Assembly: GCA_938004815.1 (NCBI GenBank)
Contig: CALKVR010000067.1
Location: 1-7,113, forward strand
Direction: 5' to 3'
Source: an uncultured Polyangiaceae bacterium
Lineage (GTDB): Bacteria > Myxococcota_A > Polyangia > Polyangiales > Polyangiaceae
DNA: 7,113 nucleotides
This document shows positions 1 through 5,922 of this stretch, one piece after another. Within the stretch, counting starts at the first letter, position 1; each line of letters begins with the position of its first letter. The notes beneath the pieces were generated by a model. It worked only from the letters and a program-made list of their open reading frames with translations. It was not told the origin of the DNA and made no database searches. Position numbers and translations under genes: made by a program.

Positions 1-634
1 CGCCCTCGAAGATCGTGTCGAACGCGGCGATCGGGTTCGACTCGCCGTAGACCCGCTGGTTCGGGCCCGCGTAGTAGGGCGAGCCATACTGGTGGCCGTC
101 GACCGTGAGGTGGATGCGCTTGAACTTGACGGGGTACTTCTCGGCCAGGCGCTCGGCCATGACGTGATCGATCGACGGGCCGAGGGCGTCGGACTCGCCC
201 TCGTCGCCGGTGAGGACCGAGTCGGCCGCGGTCAGCGCGGTCACGTTGGAGATGCCGTGGCCGCCGCTGCCGTATTGGGCCTGCTGGCCCGCGGCCATGT
301 TGTCGACGCCACGCAGCACCAAGCACTTGGATCGCACGGCGGAGAGGCCCTCCATGATGGGGCCGAGGACGAGATTCTCGCCCGAGTCCGCCGGCTTCCA
401 GTAGTCGACGCCCAGGTACTCTTCGGTGCCGTCGTGAAAGCCCGAGTGCGACTGGGTCGTGACCGTGCCGCCGTGCTCGAAAACGGTGATGAAGCGCCGC
501 GCGGTCTCGCCTGCCGACCAAGCCTTGCCGTGCGTGAGCTCGAGGAGAGGCAGGCCCAGGAGCGCGCCGCCCGCGCGCCGCAAGAAGGCGCGGCGGCGAG
601 AGTTCTTCAGGGCGCTCAGCAGCTGGCGGCTCAT
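1..634 (-). CDS. DUF1552 family protein, Tat-exported (partial, C-terminus beyond left edge)
   Basis: The first 211 residues are visible; the gene runs off the left edge. Seen: the N-terminus has a twin-arginine pattern, SRRRAFLRR at residues 12-20, then a short hydrophobic stretch (GGALLGLPLLEL), so Tat export is likely. The mature part has features I associate with DUF1552 (PF07586): FITVFEHGG near the start, LVLGPIMEGLSAV, a LVLRGVDN segment, then a GGHG segment and a SIDHVMAE segment. The family averages roughly 400-450 residues, so about half is present. The start ATG at 634 overlaps the stop of the upstream DUF1592 gene (ATGA), which implies translational coupling and explains the lack of a distinct ribosome binding site. 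The biochemical role is unknown. Such proteins are nearly always encoded beside DUF1592/DUF1588 proteins in Myxococcota and Planctomycetes, and probably act with them outside the cytoplasm. Confidence 0.9.
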   Translation of the reverse strand, partial: MSRQLLSALKNSRRRAFLRRAGGALLGLPLLELTHGKAWSAGETARRFITVFEHGGTVTTQSHSGFHDGTEEYLGVDYWKPADSGENLVLGPIMEGLSAVRSKCLVLRGVDNMAAGQQAQYGSGGHGISNVTALTAADSVLTGDEGESDALGPSIDHVMAERLAEKYPVKFKRIHLTVDGHQYGSPYYAGPNQRVYGESNPIAAFDTIFEG

Positions 635-2307
635 TGAGAAACCTCCGTCACGTTGATGTACCGAAAGGCGTCGCTCGCGATGATCGAGAGCACGAGGTCC
701 TTCATGCTGCCGCCCTGCACGAAGCTGGCCTGGATATCGCCCAGCGAGCAGGTGTCGAGGTCCCCCAAGTCTTTGCCGATGGCCGTCTTGTACCACCGCT
801 CGGCGAAGCACTCGCGGACGCGGACGCTCGACGCGAGCTTCGACGACAGCTCGACTGCGCCGAGGACCGGGCCATCGACGTCGCCGGTCGTCGCGATCGA
901 GCCGCTCGCGTCGACGGGCAGCCCCGAGGTCGCCTCCTCGGTCTGCCACTTTCCGATCGCGTCGTAGTGCTCGAAGGTGAACCCGACCGGGTTGATGATG
1001 CTGTGGCAGCTGGCGCACTCGCCCTGCATCGTGCGAGCGATGACGTCGTCTCTGACCGTCCGGAGCTCGCCGTCGACCACGCCACCCTCGACGACGACGT
1101 CGTTCGCGTTGGCGGGCGGGTCGCCGAGCTCGCTGCAGAGCATCTCTTCGACCACCCAGACCCCGCGGCGAATGGGCGCGGTCACCGTCTTGGTCGAGAG
1201 CACGGTGAGGAACGCGCTCCGCGTGAGGATGCCGCCGCGCTGCTGCCCGTCGAGCTCGACCCACTCCCAGTTGGCGGCGTCGGAGGGGCCAGCCACGCCG
1301 TAGAGATCGGCGAGCGGGCCGTTCACGTACGCGTACTTGGCCGAGAGCAGCTCCTCGAGCGAGCCGCTCTGCTCGAAGAACGCGCGCCGGACGAACGCCT
1401 CGGTCTCGACGCGCATCGCCGCTTGGAGCTCGGCGTTCCACTCGGGGTAGAGCGCCGCGTCCTTTTCGACCTCCTCGAGCGGGTTGTGGAGGACGCCGCC
1501 GTCGAGCTGGAGCCAAGACGATACGAAGCGCTGCACCGACTGTTCGGCGCGGGGATCGTCGAGCAAGCGCTTGGCGTGCGCCTGTAGGCCCTCGGGGTCG
1601 TCGAGCTCGCCGCCGTCGGCCGCCGCGATGAGGGCGTCGTCGGGCATGGTGTCCCAGAGGAAGTACGACAGGCGAGACGCGACCTCGTAGCTCTTCAGCT
1701 TGCGTGAGGTCGCGCTCGCGTCGCCCTCGCCCGCCTCGAACAGGTAGACGAACGCGGGCGCCTGGAGGACGACCTGGAGCAGCATCTCCATCGACTCCTG
1801 AAAGGTCATCGAAGAGGCGCGAGCGTTCGCGTACACGGCGAGGAGCGCGGTGCGCTCTTCGTCCGTCAGCGGGCGGCGGAACGCGCGGGCCGCGAAGCCG
1901 CCGAGAAAATCGTTCACGCACGCCTCACCGGCGTCGACGGTGACGTCGCACGGGAACACCGGCTTCGTCCACTGCGCGCTCCGCCCCGCGATGCGCTCGG
2001 CGTCGTCACGGAGCTTGCGGACCTCGCTCTCCGAGATGATGTCGCCGCCCTCGATCAGATCGCTGTCGAACGCCGCGTCGCCGAACAGATCGCGGACCGT
2101 GTTCACGTACTGCGTCGGCGTCAGCCGGCGCAGCGGCCGCGCTGCGCCGTGGACGCCGCCGTCCTCGCACGACGCCGGGCCCGTGCCCGGACCGTCGACG
2201 TCGGCGCCGCCGTCTCCGATGTCGCCGACGCATCCGGCGAGGACCGCTGTCGCGGCGACGACCAGCCCTTGGGCCAGCCGCGCCGTACCGAAGCGTCGCG
2301 TGATCAT
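631..2307 (-). CDS. DUF1592/DUF1588/DUF1585-family lipoprotein with c-type heme motif
   Basis: 558 residues from ATG 2307. An in-frame ATG at 2352 would add 15 residues; I prefer 2307 because it begins directly at a lipoprotein signal (MITRR, hydrophobic core, lipobox LAGC with Cys26). Neither start has a clear Shine-Dalgarno. A flexible D/G-rich linker follows. Domains in order: DUF1587-like RLTPTQYVNTVRDLFG at about 60-76; DUF1595-like ARAFRRPLTDEE at about 140-152; DUF1592 beginning YEVASRLSYFLWDTMPDD at about 207; DUF1588 with GGILTRSAFL and PIRRGVW at about 358-390; a CASCH heme-attachment motif (C431, C434, H435) followed by NPVGF..EHYDAIGKW; DUF1585 at the C-terminus (SSKLASSVRVRECFAERWYKTAIG). 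The motif predicts one covalent heme and a redox or electron-transfer role at the outer membrane; the substrate is unknown. It forms an operon with the DUF1552 gene (4-bp overlap). Family membership is firm; function is inference. Confidence 0.93.
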   Translation of the reverse strand: MITRRFGTARLAQGLVVAATAVLAGCVGDIGDGGADVDGPGTGPASCEDGGVHGAARPLRRLTPTQYVNTVRDLFGDAAFDSDLIEGGDIISESEVRKLRDDAERIAGRSAQWTKPVFPCDVTVDAGEACVNDFLGGFAARAFRRPLTDEERTALLAVYANARASSMTFQESMEMLLQVVLQAPAFVYLFEAGEGDASATSRKLKSYEVASRLSYFLWDTMPDDALIAAADGGELDDPEGLQAHAKRLLDDPRAEQSVQRFVSSWLQLDGGVLHNPLEEVEKDAALYPEWNAELQAAMRVETEAFVRRAFFEQSGSLEELLSAKYAYVNGPLADLYGVAGPSDAANWEWVELDGQQRGGILTRSAFLTVLSTKTVTAPIRRGVWVVEEMLCSELGDPPANANDVVVEGGVVDGELRTVRDDVIARTMQGECASCHSIINPVGFTFEHYDAIGKWQTEEATSGLPVDASGSIATTGDVDGPVLGAVELSSKLASSVRVRECFAERWYKTAIGKDLGDLDTCSLGDIQASFVQGGSMKDLVLSIIASDAFRYINVTEVSQ

Positions 2308-2371
2308 GGCGGGGCGTTTTGCACCCCATGTGCCAAGACCGCGCGGCCTCATTTGCCCGGAGAAACCGGGG

Positions 2372-2434
2372 GATCGGTCAGACCACGGGTGCGATCAGGT
2401 TGATCGAGGGCAGGATCAATCTGATCGAGGGCCG
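2372..2434. repeat. 21-bp tandem units carrying GATCA-N3-TGATC dyads
   Basis: Two 21-bp units, 2393-2413 and 2414-2434, match at 17 of 21 positions. Each begins with a perfect 13-bp inverted repeat, GATCA-GGT-TGATC in the first and GATCA-ATC-TGATC in the second, followed by GAGGGC. The block 2372-2392 sits in the same phase and also begins with GATC but matches at only 11 of 21, so it is at best a decayed third unit. Dyads two helical turns apart in a divergent promoter region look like tandem binding sites for a dimeric regulator lying on one face of the DNA. The regulator is not identifiable from the window. Confidence 0.6.
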
Positions 2435-2461
2435 TCTGGGGTCGCCCGACAAGTTGGCAAA

Positions 2462-2475
2462 CGATCGGCCGATCG
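2462..2475. promoter_or_regulatory. Perfect 14-bp palindrome, candidate operator
   Basis: CGATCGGCCGATCG is its own reverse complement. It lies about 50 bp before the small lipoprotein start, inside the 17-bp interval between a good -35-like TTGGCA (2454-2459) and a poor -10-like AATCAG (2477-2482). A bound protein there would block or remodel polymerase. The promoter assignment is weak; the palindrome itself is plain. CGATCG words are common in this window, which lowers its significance. Confidence 0.4.
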
Positions 2476-2512
2476 GAATCAGGGCCGCGCGCTGCGCGCT
2501 CCCCCCGCACCC

Positions 2513-2519
2513 AAGGAGG
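2513..2519 (+). promoter_or_regulatory. Strong Shine-Dalgarno AAGGAGG
   Basis: AAGGAGG ends 6 nt before ATG 2526. It fixes the start of the small lipoprotein and rules out the 69-codon upstream in-frame extension. It is the best ribosome binding site in the window. Confidence 0.85.
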
Positions 2520-2525
2520 AACGTC

Positions 2526-3032
2526 ATGCGCATCGCTCTCGTCGCCAGCGGCATCGCCGCGCTCTCGCTCACGGGCTGTCAAGTCGCGAAGGGCCCAGAG
2601 GTCATCAGCCCCGGCAAAACACCATCGGCCGAGCTCGCGAAGCAGCGCAGCGCCGAGAGGCCGCACAGACGAGAGCGCGTGACGGTCGAGGTGAAGGTCA
2701 CGCGTCTCGGCGCCGGTGACGCGATCGCGGCATCGCGCGGCGAGATCGAGACCGATCGCCCGGCGCGGTTCGAGACCGAGCGCGCGGGTGAAGTGGGGCA
2801 GACGAACCTCGAGCTCGAGGTCGAGCCGCGAGGCAAGGGGACGTACGCCGTGAGCTTTCAGTGGTTCGAGACGACGGCGGACGGCCGTCGCGTCAAGTGG
2901 GCGCCGACGCTGGCCGTCAGCGAGGGCGTCGAGTCGCACGCCGAGATCGCGTGGGCCGAGGGCGATGGCCGGCGGATCACGGTCAAGCTCACGCGACCCG
3001 AGCCCGCCTCCGAGGAGGTGGCGCATCGGTAG
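2526..3032 (+). CDS. Small lipoprotein of unknown function
   Basis: 168 residues. The start at 2526 is set by AAGGAGG 6 nt upstream and by the signal peptide beginning there: MRIALVASGIAALSLTGC, lipobox LTGC with Cys18. The residue after the Cys is Gln, so by the E. coli sorting rule it would go to the outer membrane. A charged linker (about 25-52) precedes a segment of alternating hydrophobic and charged residues (about 50-165: VTVEVKVTRL, TNLELEVEP, TYAVSFQWFETT, HAEIAWAEG, RRITVKLTR), which reads as a beta-sandwich-like domain. I do not recognise the family. It is divergent from the heme lipoprotein operon and lies 32 bp before the AraC-type gene on the same strand, so it could be cotranscribed with that gene. 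No terminator is visible between them. Confidence 0.8.
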   Translation: MRIALVASGIAALSLTGCQVAKGPEVISPGKTPSAELAKQRSAERPHRRERVTVEVKVTRLGAGDAIAASRGEIETDRPARFETERAGEVGQTNLELEVEPRGKGTYAVSFQWFETTADGRRVKWAPTLAVSEGVESHAEIAWAEGDGRRITVKLTRPEPASEEVAHR

Positions 3033-3064
3033 CAGCGGCGGCACGATGCTAGTCTCGCCGCTCG

Positions 3065-3967
3065 GTGAGCAACGACGACCGGCCGCGGATCGAGCGAGCG
3101 CTCGGGTACATCACCGACAACATCGCGCGCCCGCTCACCGTGGCCGAGGTCGCGAAGAGGGCTCACCTGAGCGAGTTCCATTTCCACCGCGTGTTCTCGG
3201 CCGTCATGGGCGAGCCGGTGGGGCGGTGGATCACGCGCAAGCGCCTCGAGCTCGCCGCCATGCGCCTCGCCTACGAGCCGGAGACGAGCGTGACCGACAT
3301 CGCGCTCTCGGTCGGGTACTCGTCGCCATCCAACTTCACGAAGGCGTTCACCGCATTCTTCGGACGCGCGCCCACCTCGGTGAGGCGCGCCGATGCCCGC
3401 GCCACCGACACCGGGCGGCCCGACCCGGCGGCGCTCCACGCGCTGCCACCCGAAGGCGATGGGGCGGAGCGCAAGCGCGTGCTCGATGCGCTCGGAGCCA
3501 GCGTGAGGTTCCTCGACTTCGCCGGGCTCGATCTCGCGTGCCTCGCGAGCTCCGAGGGCTACGAGCTATCCAGCCTCGTCGAGCTATGGGGGGACCTCAT
3601 CGCGAGAGGCCGCCAGCTCGGCATCTGCGAGGATGCCGTCGACGCATACGGACTCGCGTTCGATAGTCCGCAGCTCACGCAGCCCGAGCTCTGCCGCTAC
3701 CACGCGTGCGTTCCCTGCCCGCCGTCGACCTCGCTGCCGGCGCCGCTGTTTCGCGGGCGCATCCCCGAGGGGCGCTACGCCATCTTTCCCTACGCGGGTG
3801 ACGTCGCGGGTGTCGAGCGCCACTACCGATCGATCTACTCGGTGTGGTTCCCCGCCAGCAGCGTCGCCGCCGACGACTTCGTGGCCATCGATCACTACGT
3901 GGGTGACGAGCCGGTCGACGGGCGGATCGATCTCGAGGTCTGGATCAAGCTCCGACCGCGGGGTTGA
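3065..3967 (+). CDS. AraC-family regulator with C-terminal GyrI-like effector domain
   Basis: 300 residues from GTG 3065. This is the only usable start, because an in-frame TAG sits at 3050-3052. No Shine-Dalgarno is present. The N-terminal AraC/XylS DNA-binding domain covers about residues 8-108: first helix-turn-helix at LTVAEVAKRAHLSEFHFHRVF (about 24-44), second around VTDIALSVGYSSPSNFTKAF, ending GRAPTSVRR. The C-terminal half (about 140-300) matches the GyrI-like/BmrR-type small-molecule-binding fold, with the family-like stretches IPEGRYAIFPYAG, HYRSIYSVWFPAS and IDHYVGDEP..GRIDLEVWIKL. Such fusions act as cytoplasmic transcription regulators responding to amphipathic or drug-like ligands; the ligand here is unknown. 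It lies 101 bp upstream of the SDR gene, a natural candidate target. Confidence 0.93.
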   Translation: MSNDDRPRIERALGYITDNIARPLTVAEVAKRAHLSEFHFHRVFSAVMGEPVGRWITRKRLELAAMRLAYEPETSVTDIALSVGYSSPSNFTKAFTAFFGRAPTSVRRADARATDTGRPDPAALHALPPEGDGAERKRVLDALGASVRFLDFAGLDLACLASSEGYELSSLVELWGDLIARGRQLGICEDAVDAYGLAFDSPQLTQPELCRYHACVPCPPSTSLPAPLFRGRIPEGRYAIFPYAGDVAGVERHYRSIYSVWFPASSVAADDFVAIDHYVGDEPVDGRIDLEVWIKLRPRG

Positions 3968-3996
3968 GCGGGCCTCCGCGACACGACAGCAAGATA

Positions 3997-4026
3997 GGAG
4001 AAGCGTTCCGCAAGCGCGGAGAAGCG
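3997..4026 (+). promoter_or_regulatory. 9-bp direct repeat spaced 21 bp, candidate AraC-type operator
   Basis: GGAGAAGCG occurs at 3997-4005 and again at 4018-4026, same orientation, start to start 21 bp. AraC-family proteins have two helix-turn-helix motifs and commonly bind direct-repeat half-sites about two helical turns apart. The repeat lies between the AraC/GyrI gene and the SDR gene, roughly 45-75 bp before the SDR start. Binding by that regulator is inference. Confidence 0.4.
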
Positions 4027-4069
4027 GCGCGACCGAGGCGGTTTCAGGGTTGCCGCCATGGAGACCTCG

Positions 4070-4888
4070 ATGGCGAAGCGAACTGGCAAGCGAGTGATGG
4101 TGACGGGCGCGTCCCGCGGGATCGGCAGAGCGGCCGCGATCGCGTTCGCGGCACGCGGTGACGACGTGGTGCTCGTGGCGCGAAGCAGCGACGGTCTCGC
4201 GGCGGCGGCGCGAGAGGCCGAGGCGCTGGGGGTGCACGCCGAGGCAATCCCGATCGATGTCACCGATCAAGCGAGCGTGACTGCAGGCGTCGAACGCGCG
4301 CTCGCCCGCGGCCCGGTCGACACCCTCGTGAACAACGCCGGGGTCTTCCAACAGACTCTCTTTCTCTCGCAAGATCCCGCGTGGCAGCGGCACGAGCTCG
4401 ACGTGAACTACTTCGGAGCACAGCGCGTCACGCGCGCGATCTTGCCCTCCATGATTGCGCGCGGGGCCGGCACGATCGTGAACGTCTCGTCTTTGATTGG
4501 ATCCATCCCCTGCCCCACCGTCGCCAACTACTGCGCGAGCAAGGCCGCGCTCGACGCCTGGTCGCACGCGCTCCGCGGAGAGGTTGCCCACCACGGCGTG
4601 CGGGTGGTCGTCTTCATCCCGAGCCACACCGAAACGGAGCAGGCGATGGAAACGACGAGCTTCGACGGCGTGCCCGCGATGAAGGTCTCGTACACCGTGA
4701 AGCAGCTGCTCCACGCCGCCGACCGCGCCCCGCGCCGGTTCGCGGTGAGCCCTGTCTTCCGCGCGTTCCTCCGGGTCGCCGGCATCTTCCCGGGGTGGGC
4801 CGAGGGTCAGATGCGAAAGTCGACCCGACGACTCGTCGACAGGCCTGCGATCGACGTCGACAGACGGCGGCTCAACGCGCAGCCGTGA
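4070..4888 (+). CDS. Classical short-chain dehydrogenase/reductase (SDR)
   Basis: 272 residues from ATG 4070, where GGAG ends 6 nt upstream. An in-frame ATG at 4058 would add METS but has no ribosome binding site. Cytoplasmic NAD(P)-dependent oxidoreductase with a Rossmann fold. Visible motifs: TGASRGIG (12-19) for the cofactor, NNAG (88-91), and the full catalytic tetrad N113, S141, Y154, K158 in YCASK. The Arg in TGASRG and the Arg of VLVARS after the second strand suggest NADPH preference. The usual post-catalytic PG motif is replaced by IPSHTET, and the tail (about 200-272) is basic and specific to this protein, so the substrate cannot be read. It follows the AraC/GyrI regulator on the same strand and may be its target. 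The last 17 bp overlap the convergent lipoprotein gene. Confidence 0.93.
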   Translation: MAKRTGKRVMVTGASRGIGRAAAIAFAARGDDVVLVARSSDGLAAAAREAEALGVHAEAIPIDVTDQASVTAGVERALARGPVDTLVNNAGVFQQTLFLSQDPAWQRHELDVNYFGAQRVTRAILPSMIARGAGTIVNVSSLIGSIPCPTVANYCASKAALDAWSHALRGEVAHHGVRVVVFIPSHTETEQAMETTSFDGVPAMKVSYTVKQLLHAADRAPRRFAVSPVFRAFLRVAGIFPGWAEGQMRKSTRRLVDRPAIDVDRRRLNAQP

Positions 4889-5447
4889 CGTGCTCGCTCG
4901 GGTGGCGCGGCCGTTCGTAGAGAAGCTCGCGCGGCTCGCTCGCGCTCGGCGCGGGGAACCCGAAGCCGAGCGGCCGCTCGGTCACCGACTTCCACACCAT
5001 GCGACCGGACGTATCGTAGAGGAACGCGGTCAGCGTGAGCGCCGACGCCTCGCAGGCCGCGTCGCCATCGCACGTCTCGTCGACCCGCACGAAGGTGACG
5101 AGGAGGGCGTCGGCGCCGCTCAGATCGAGCGCCCGCAGCCCGGGAGCCGACAGCGGTGGCGACGAGAGGTCGGCGGCGTCGAGGGCGCCGTCGGCCTTCA
5201 GGGCCTCGCAGCCCGGACGCCCGGCCGTCCATGGGCCAGCGGTCTCGGTCACCTGCGCCTTCAGCGCGTCGAGCGCGACGTACGCCTCGAGCGCCCGGCC
5301 CGAGCAGAGCACGGGCTCGGCGACCGCCAGCCGCTCGAGATCGCGCCACCCGCCGTAGGTCGGATCTTTCACGGATCCGGTGCTTTTGCAGCCGACCGCG
5401 AAGAGGGCCGCGGCGGCCAGCGTCAAGGGGCGGTTCGGGCGTCTCAT
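4872..5447 (-). CDS. Lipoprotein of unknown function, cysteine-containing
   Basis: 191 residues from ATG 5447, where a compact lipoprotein signal begins: MRRPNRPLTLAAAALFAVGC, lipobox AVGC with Cys20. A GTG at 5468 could add 7 residues. No Shine-Dalgarno is seen at either start. The mature protein has four more cysteines (in VLCSGR, PGCEAL and ETCDGDAAC), enough for two disulfides, which fits an envelope location. Hydrophobic strands such as ALLVTFVRVDE, LTLTAFLYD and RMVWKSVTE suggest a compact mixed fold. No family recognised. It lies 62 bp downstream of the HMA-like lipoprotein gene on the same strand, so cotranscription is possible. Its 3' end overlaps the SDR gene by 17 bp, leaving no room for an intergenic terminator. 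Confidence 0.75.
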   Translation of the reverse strand: MRRPNRPLTLAAAALFAVGCKSTGSVKDPTYGGWRDLERLAVAEPVLCSGRALEAYVALDALKAQVTETAGPWTAGRPGCEALKADGALDAADLSSPPLSAPGLRALDLSGADALLVTFVRVDETCDGDAACEASALTLTAFLYDTSGRMVWKSVTERPLGFGFPAPSASEPRELLYERPRHPSEHVTAAR

Positions 5448-5509
5448 GGCGCCCGTCGTACGCCACACAGGGAGGATTCTTCCCTACATGGGCTCGCTCG
5501 ACCCAGCCG

Positions 5510-5848
5510 TCACCAAGCAGAGACGATGCGGGCCCGGTAGCCCCGCGCGTACAGCCTGTCGATCATCTGCTCGTATCCGGCAGCGCCGCAGGCCGGCGCC
5601 ACGGCCTGCACGGTGGCCGTCCGGGTGTCGTAGTCGACCTGCACGTCTTGCACACCCCGCACGCTCGAAAGCGCCGCCCGCACCTTCATCGGGCACGCCT
5701 CCGAGCACGCCATGTTCGGGAGCTCGAGACCGAGCGTGCACTCGGCGCGATCACGCTCGAGGGCCGGCGACCAGGCCTTGGGCTTGGTCGAGCAGCCGCT
5801 CGCGACGAGCAGCGAGAGACCTGCGGCGAGACCGAGGACACGGCCCAT
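5510..5848 (-). CDS. Lipoprotein with heavy-metal-associated (HMA)-like domain, C-x3-C variant
   Basis: 112 residues from ATG 5848, chosen because the lipoprotein signal starts there (MGRVLGLAAGLSLLVASGC, Cys19). An upstream in-frame start would add 30 unlikely residues. Residues about 37-112 resemble the ferredoxin-like HMA fold: strand CTLGLELPNM, then ACSEACPMKVRAAL helix, SSVRGVQDVQVDYDTRTATVQA (strand-turn-strand with the typical V.GV..V.VD), a second helix (YEQMIDRLYARGY) and a final strand ARIVSA. The metal site, normally M-x-C-x-x-C, reads M46-A-C48-S-E-A-C52, one residue longer. Two further cysteines (C37 and one in PACG) are present. It probably binds soft metal ions at the periplasmic or cell-surface side. 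No P-type ATPase or metal efflux gene is in the window. It is divergent from the CreD-like gene. Confidence 0.83.
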   Translation of the reverse strand: MGRVLGLAAGLSLLVASGCSTKPKAWSPALERDRAECTLGLELPNMACSEACPMKVRAALSSVRGVQDVQVDYDTRTATVQAVAPACGAAGYEQMIDRLYARGYRARIVSAW

Positions 5849-5863
5849 GGCCTCAGCATCGTA

Positions 5864-5880
5864 CAAGCCGGCCTGGCTTG
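5864..5880. promoter_or_regulatory. 17-bp dyad filling the spacer of the HMA lipoprotein promoter
   Basis: CAAGCC-N5-GGCTTG, with perfect 6-bp arms and one more pair inside (7 of 8 positions symmetric). It occupies exactly the interval between the putative -35 (5881-5886) and -10 (5858-5863) of the minus-strand gene. MerR-family metal regulators bind dyads in the promoter spacer, but they use stretched 19-20 bp spacers, so a repressor site is at least as likely. Confidence 0.45.
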
Positions 5881-5902
5881 CCACAAACCCGCCACAATCG
5901 TT

Positions 5903-5922
5903 CCTCGAGCCTTCCTTCGAGG
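5903..5922. promoter_or_regulatory. Inverted repeat CCTCGA-N8-TCGAGG
   Basis: Perfect 6-bp arms around an 8-nt centre. An overlapping alternative pairing, AGCCT (5908-5912) with AGGCT (5920-5924), is also possible. It lies upstream of the CreD-like gene and upstream of the candidate -35 of the HMA lipoprotein gene, so it could serve either as an operator. No T-run follows on either strand, so it is not a terminator. Confidence 0.35.

Larger units (their letters stand above)
2308..2525. promoter_or_regulatory. Divergent intergenic region between heme lipoprotein and small lipoprotein genes
   Basis: A 218-bp gap between two genes transcribed outward, so it must hold promoters for both. It is unusually rich in symmetric elements: a CCCGG-N5-CCGGG hairpin at 2356-2370, the 21-bp repeated dyads at 2372-2434, and a perfect 14-bp palindrome at 2462-2475. 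GATC occurs seven times between 2372 and 2474. The best -35-like match for the rightward gene is TTGGCA at 2454-2459, with only a weak -10 candidate (AATCAG, 2477-2482) 17 bp on. I found no convincing leftward promoter. Confidence 0.55.

Noticed and set aside
634..1587. Long plus-strand open frame (317 codons) opposite the heme lipoprotein gene
   Set aside because: Arg/Val/Ala/Glu-rich low-information translation antisense to a gene with clear domains; a typical shadow of GC-rich codon bias.
2356..2370. CCCGG-N5-CCGGG hairpin considered as a terminator
   Set aside because: It lies upstream of the start of the minus-strand gene and has no T-run on either side; only a possible leader hairpin.
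2400..2419. TTGAT...ATCAA considered as an FNR/CRP-type box
   Set aside because: The half-sites are 10 nt apart instead of 4; the symmetry is explained by the 21-bp dyad repeats.
2319..2525. In-frame 69-codon N-terminal extension of the small lipoprotein
   Set aside because: It would bury the signal peptide, and the strong AAGGAGG at 2513-2519 fixes the start at 2526. The repeated LIEGR peptide in the extension is just the 21-bp DNA repeat read through.
3584..4714. Minus-strand open frame of 376 codons across the AraC and SDR genes
   Set aside because: It runs antisense through two well-supported genes and their gap, and its translation has no recognisable motifs.
5469..5485. AGGGA-N7-TCCCT inverted repeat between the two minus-strand lipoprotein genes considered as a terminator
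   Set aside because: A 5-bp stem with a 7-nt loop and no following T-run is too weak to call.
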